From positions 119,224,991 through 119,288,990 of the forward strand of contig OX352772.1 of NCBI GenBank assembly GCA_947095535.1: DNA of 64,000 nt. Reading direction: 5' to 3'. The notes under the pieces are model-generated. The model did no database searches. It was not told where the DNA came from and saw only the letters and a list, made by a program, of their open reading frames with translations. Source of the DNA: Poecilobothrus nobilitatus. Taxonomy: Eukaryota; Arthropoda; Insecta; Diptera; Dolichopodidae. Below, in pieces: positions 59,821 through 64,000 of the stretch; position 1 is the first letter of the stretch; every line of letters begins with the position of its first letter. Both the position numbers and the translations under genes were made by a program.

Positions 59821-62500
59821 ATTTTTAATTCCTTTATTTTAAATACTTAAGTGAGGGAAATCGAGTTAGTTAATCTCAATTATGAGATTTCACTATTGTT
59901 TAATTAGTATTAGCGCATATGTACGTTTCCCGGAAAAACGCTTTTCATGATTTGCGTATCTCTGTGTATACCTGGTTTATGATTTTATATTTAGGGGAAA
60001 TCCACAGAAGAGGTTATTACGAGATTCTGTAAAATTTACCTTTTATTAATGAAGGTAACAAAAATTATTAAAAATATTTGGTAATCGTCTATTATCTAGG
60101 TGTATATTATAAAAATAGATTTAAAAGCAGAGTACATAATTAGAAATGTAATTATGAAATAAAATATTATAGGTAGATAGCAATAGCAAAAAAATCACAA
60201 AAAAAATCTATCGTATCCTTTAACATTGATAAATGGGTACCTGTTTTGTAAATAACTCTATAAGCAATACAGAACCTATAAGCATACAGAATTCAAATTA
60301 ATAAACATGGTTTTTGTTTGTTTGTAACAGATGCAATTAAACGGGTTCGTTTAAGTGCACTGGCAGAAGCACCTTTATATTTTTAATTCTTTTATTTTAA
60401 ATACTTAAGTGGGGGAAATCGAGTTATTAAATCTCAATTATGAGATTTCACTATTGTTTAATTAGTATTAGCGTATATGTACGTTTCCGAGAAAAAATGG
60501 GTTTCACGATATGAGTGTCTCTGACTATACCTCGTTTATGATTTTATATTTAGGGGAAAACCACAGAAGAGGTTATTACGAGATTCTGTAAAATTTACCT
60601 TTTATTAATGAAGGTAACAAAAATTATTAAAAATATTTGGTAATTGTTTATTATCTAGGTGTATATTATAAAAATAGATTTAAAAGAAGTCGTTTAATTG
60701 CACTGGCAGAAAGCACCTTTATATTTTTAATACTTTTATTTTAAATACTTAAGTGAGGGAAATCGAGTTAGTTAATCTCAATTATGAGATTTCACTATTG
60801 TTTAATTAGTATTAGCGCATATGTACGTTTCCCGGAAAAACGCTTTTCATGATTTGCGTATCTCTGTGTATACCTGGTTTATGATTTTATATTTAGGGGA
60901 AATCCACAGAAGAGGTTATTACGAGATTCTGTAAAATTTACCTTTTATTAATGAAGGTAACAAAAATTATTAAAAATATTTGGTTATCGTCTATTATCTA
61001 GGTGTATATTATAAAAATAGATTTAAAAGCAGAGTACATAATTAGAAATGTAATTATGAAATAAAATATTATAGGTAGATAGCAATAGCAAAAAAATCAC
61101 AAAAAAAATCTATCGTATCCTTTAACATTGATAAATGGGTACCTGTTTTGTAAATAACTCTATAAGCAATACAGAACCTATAAGCATACAGAATTCAAAT
61201 TAATAAACATGGTTTTTGTTTGTTTGTAACAGATGCAATTAAACGGGTTCGTTTAAGTGCACTGGCAGAAGCACCTTTATATTTTTAATTCTTTTATTTT
61301 AAATACTTAAGTGGGGGAAATCGAGTTATTAAATCTCAATTATGAGATTTCACTATTGTTTAATTAGTATTAGCGTATATGTAGGTTTCCGAGAAAAAAC
61401 GGGTTTCACGATATGAGTGTCTCTGACTACACCTGGTTTATGAATTTATATTTAGGGGAAAACCACAGAAGAGGTTATTACGAGATTCTGTAAAATTTAC
61501 CTTTTATTAATGAAGGTAAAAAAAATTATTAAAAATATTTGGTAATTGTTTATTATCTAGGTGTATATTATAAAAATAGATTTAAAAGAAGTCGTTTAAT
61601 TGCACTGGCAGAAAGCACCTTTATATTTTTAATACTTTTATTTTAAATACTTAAGTGGAGGAAATTGAGTTAGTTAATCTCAATTATGAGATTTCACTAT
61701 TGCTTAATTAGTATTAGCGCATATGTACGTTTCCGGGAAAAACGCTTTTCATGATTTGCGTATCTCTGTGTATACCTGGTTTATGATTTTATATTTAGGG
61801 GAAATCCACAGAAGAGGTTATTACGAGATTCTGTAAAATTTACCTTTTATTAATGAAGGTAACAAAAATTATTAAAAATATTTGGTAATCGTCTATTATC
61901 TAGGTGTATATTATAAAAATAGATTTAAAAGCAGAGTACATAATTAGAAATGTAATTATGAAATAAAATATTATAGGTAGATAGCAATAGCAAAAAAATC
62001 ACAAAAAAAATCTATCGTATCCTTTAACATTGATAAATGGGTACCTGTTTTGTAAATAACCCTATAAACAATACAGAACCTATAACCATACAGAATTCAA
62101 ATTAATAAACATGGTTTTTGTTTGTTTGTAACAGATGCAATTAAACGGGTTCGTTTAAGTGCACTGGCAGAAGCACCTTTATATTTTTAATTCTTTTATT
62201 TTAAATACTTAAGTGGGGGAAATCGAGTTATTAAATCTCAATTATGAGATTTGACTATTGTTTAATTAGTATTAGCGTATATGTACGTTTCCGATAAAAA
62301 AACGGGTTTCACGATATGAGTGTCTCTGACTACACCTGGTTTATGATTTTATATTTAGGGGAAAACCACAGAAGAGGTTATTACGAGATTCTGTAAAATT
62401 TACCTTTTATTAATGAAGGTAACAAAAATTATTAAAAATATTTGGTAATTGTTTATTATCTAGATGTATATTATAAAAATAGATTTAAAAGAAGAGTTTA
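59821..62500 (+). repeat. tandem ~902 bp two-monomer unit
   Basis: The junction GAAGTCGTTTAATTGCACTGG, which fuses the end of one monomer to the hairpin of the next, occurs at 60686 and 61588 (902 bp apart). The two intervening units are nearly identical. A third instance at 63493 (GTCGTTTAATAGC) belongs to a later derivative. Confidence 0.85.
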
Positions 62501-64000
62501 TAATTAGAAAGTTTTGTTTGTTATGTAATCTTTAATATATTATTAAAAAAATATATGAACTATTAACCTATAAGCATACAGAATTCAAATTAATGAACTT
62601 GGTTTTTGTTTGTTTGTAACAGATGCAATTAAACGGGTTAGTTTAAGTGCACTGGCAGAAGCACCTTTACATTTTTAATTCTTTTATTTTAAATAATTAA
62701 GTGGGGGATATTGAGTTAGTTAACCTCAATTATGAGATTTCACTATTGTTTAATTAGTACTAGCGCATATATACGTTTCCGAGAAAAAAAGCGTTTCACG
62801 ATTTGCGTATTTCTGGCTATACCTGGTATCCCATACGGGTATTCCAGAGTTGACACAGTCTACTCTACTGCACTCTTCCTCGTTATGAATGAAGGTAATA
62901 AAAATTATTAAAAATATTTGGTAATCGTTTATTATCTAGGTGTATATTATAAAAAATAGATACTAGCGCATATTGCACTCTTCCTCGTTATGAATGAAGG
63001 TAATAAAAATTATTAAAAATATTTGGTAATCGTTTATTATCTAGGTGTATATTATAAAAATAGATTTAAAAGCAGAGTTCATAATTATAAAATTTAGTTT
63101 GTTATGTTATCTTTAATATATTATTAAAAAATATATGAAGTATGAACCTATAAGCATACAGAATTCAAATTAATAAACATGGTTTTGTTTTTTTGTAACA
63201 GATGCAATTGCACGGGATCGTTTAATTGCACTGGCAGAAGCACCTTTATATTTTTAATTCATTTATTTTAAATACTTAAGTGAGGGAAATCGAGTTAGTT
63301 AATCTCAATTATGAGATTTCACTATTGTTTAATTAGTATTAGCGCATATGTACGTTTCCCGGAAAAACGCTTTTCATGATTTGCGTATCTCTGTGTATAC
63401 CTGGTTTATGATTTTATATTTAGGGGAAATCCACACAAGAGGTTATTACGAGATTCTGTAAAATTTACCTTTTATTAATGAATGATTTAAAAGAAGTCGT
63501 TTAATAGCACTGGCAGAAAGCACCTTTATATTTTTAATACTTTTATTTTAAATACTTAAGTGGAGGAAATTGAATTAGTTAATCTCAATTATGAGATTTC
63601 ACTATTGCTTAATTAGTATTAGCGCATATGTACGTTTCCGGCAAAAACGCTTTTCATGATTTGCGTATCTCTGTGTATACCTGGTTTATGATTTTATATT
63701 TAGGGGAAATCCACAGAAGAGGTTATTACGAGATTCTGTAAAATTTACCTTTTATTAATGAAGGTAACAAAAATTATTAAAAATATTTGGTAATCGTCTA
63801 TTATCTAGGTGTATATTAAAAAAATAGATTTAAAAGCAGAGTACATAATTAGAAATGTAATTATGAAATAAAATATTATAGGTAGATAGCAATAGCAAAA
63901 AAATCACAAAAAAAATCTATCGTATCCTTTAACATTGATAAATGGGTACCTGTTTTGTAAATAACCCTATAAGCAATACAGAACCTATAAGCATACAGAA
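62501..64000 (+). repeat. A monomers to the end of the window, with short rearrangements
   Basis: A monomers with a chimeric junction at about 62826. A micro-rearrangement at 62950-63000 repeats the CTCTTCCTCGTTATGAATGAAGG segment after ATACTAGCGCATATTGC. The 902-type fusion recurs at 63493. The array continues beyond the window edge. Confidence 0.88.

Noticed and set aside
22411..64000. Telomeric or subtelomeric repeat, or rDNA spacer
   Set aside because: No TTAGG-type telomeric runs, no telomeric retrotransposon and no rRNA sequence. The repeat resembles a pericentromere-type satellite more.

Overview
This is AT-rich nuclear DNA from an insect. A fly (Diptera) is my best guess, but only from indirect signs: 51-62 bp introns, a P-element relic, an errantivirus primed by serine tRNA, and blocks resembling the DINE-1/Helentron repeats of flies. 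Hemiptera or another order cannot be excluded. There is one convincing host gene. Nearly everything else is transposon debris or satellite DNA.

Layout. 1-8.1 kb is a transposon graveyard: a gypsy-like protease fragment, a P-element/THAP9-type transposase relic, a minus-strand non-LTR reverse transcriptase relic, a tRNA-like (SINE-type) sequence and local AT-rich duplications. 8.48-10.88 kb (minus strand) holds at least five exons of an R7-family regulator of G-protein signalling, closest to vertebrate RGS9/RGS11 (DEP, GGL and RGS domains). Its tail carries two CPWD motifs 17 residues apart. 11.2-13.5 kb (minus) holds a mariner-type transposase tail next to a decayed multi-exon gene of a repetitive insect family (DUF7869-like). 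14.25-22.3 kb is a degenerate errantivirus (5' LTR, tRNA-Ser primer site, gag, pol, env). Its env is split by a complete two-gene PIF/Harbinger transposon with ~57 bp inverted repeats and a 7-bp target duplication. No 3' LTR is visible.

22.4-64 kb (41.6 kb, running off the window) is a complex satellite array. Its parts are a ~0.5 kb monomer (block A), a 1.2-1.5 kb DINE-1/Helentron-like block with ~140 bp internal repeats (block B), and a ~0.75 kb block with a GC-rich hairpin (block C). These are combined into higher-order repeats with periods of 3266, 3047, 2804 and ~902 bp. Block B sits at the same point of the A monomer in every readable forward copy, so one insertion seems to have been amplified with the satellite. 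One forward and one inverted B block form a large inverted repeat at 38.5-41.2 kb.

The genes do not form a pathway. The RGS gene is a neuronal/sensory-type G-protein regulator lying in transposon- and satellite-rich, probably heterochromatic or pericentromeric surroundings. No rRNA gene, CRISPR array or bacterial gene was seen.
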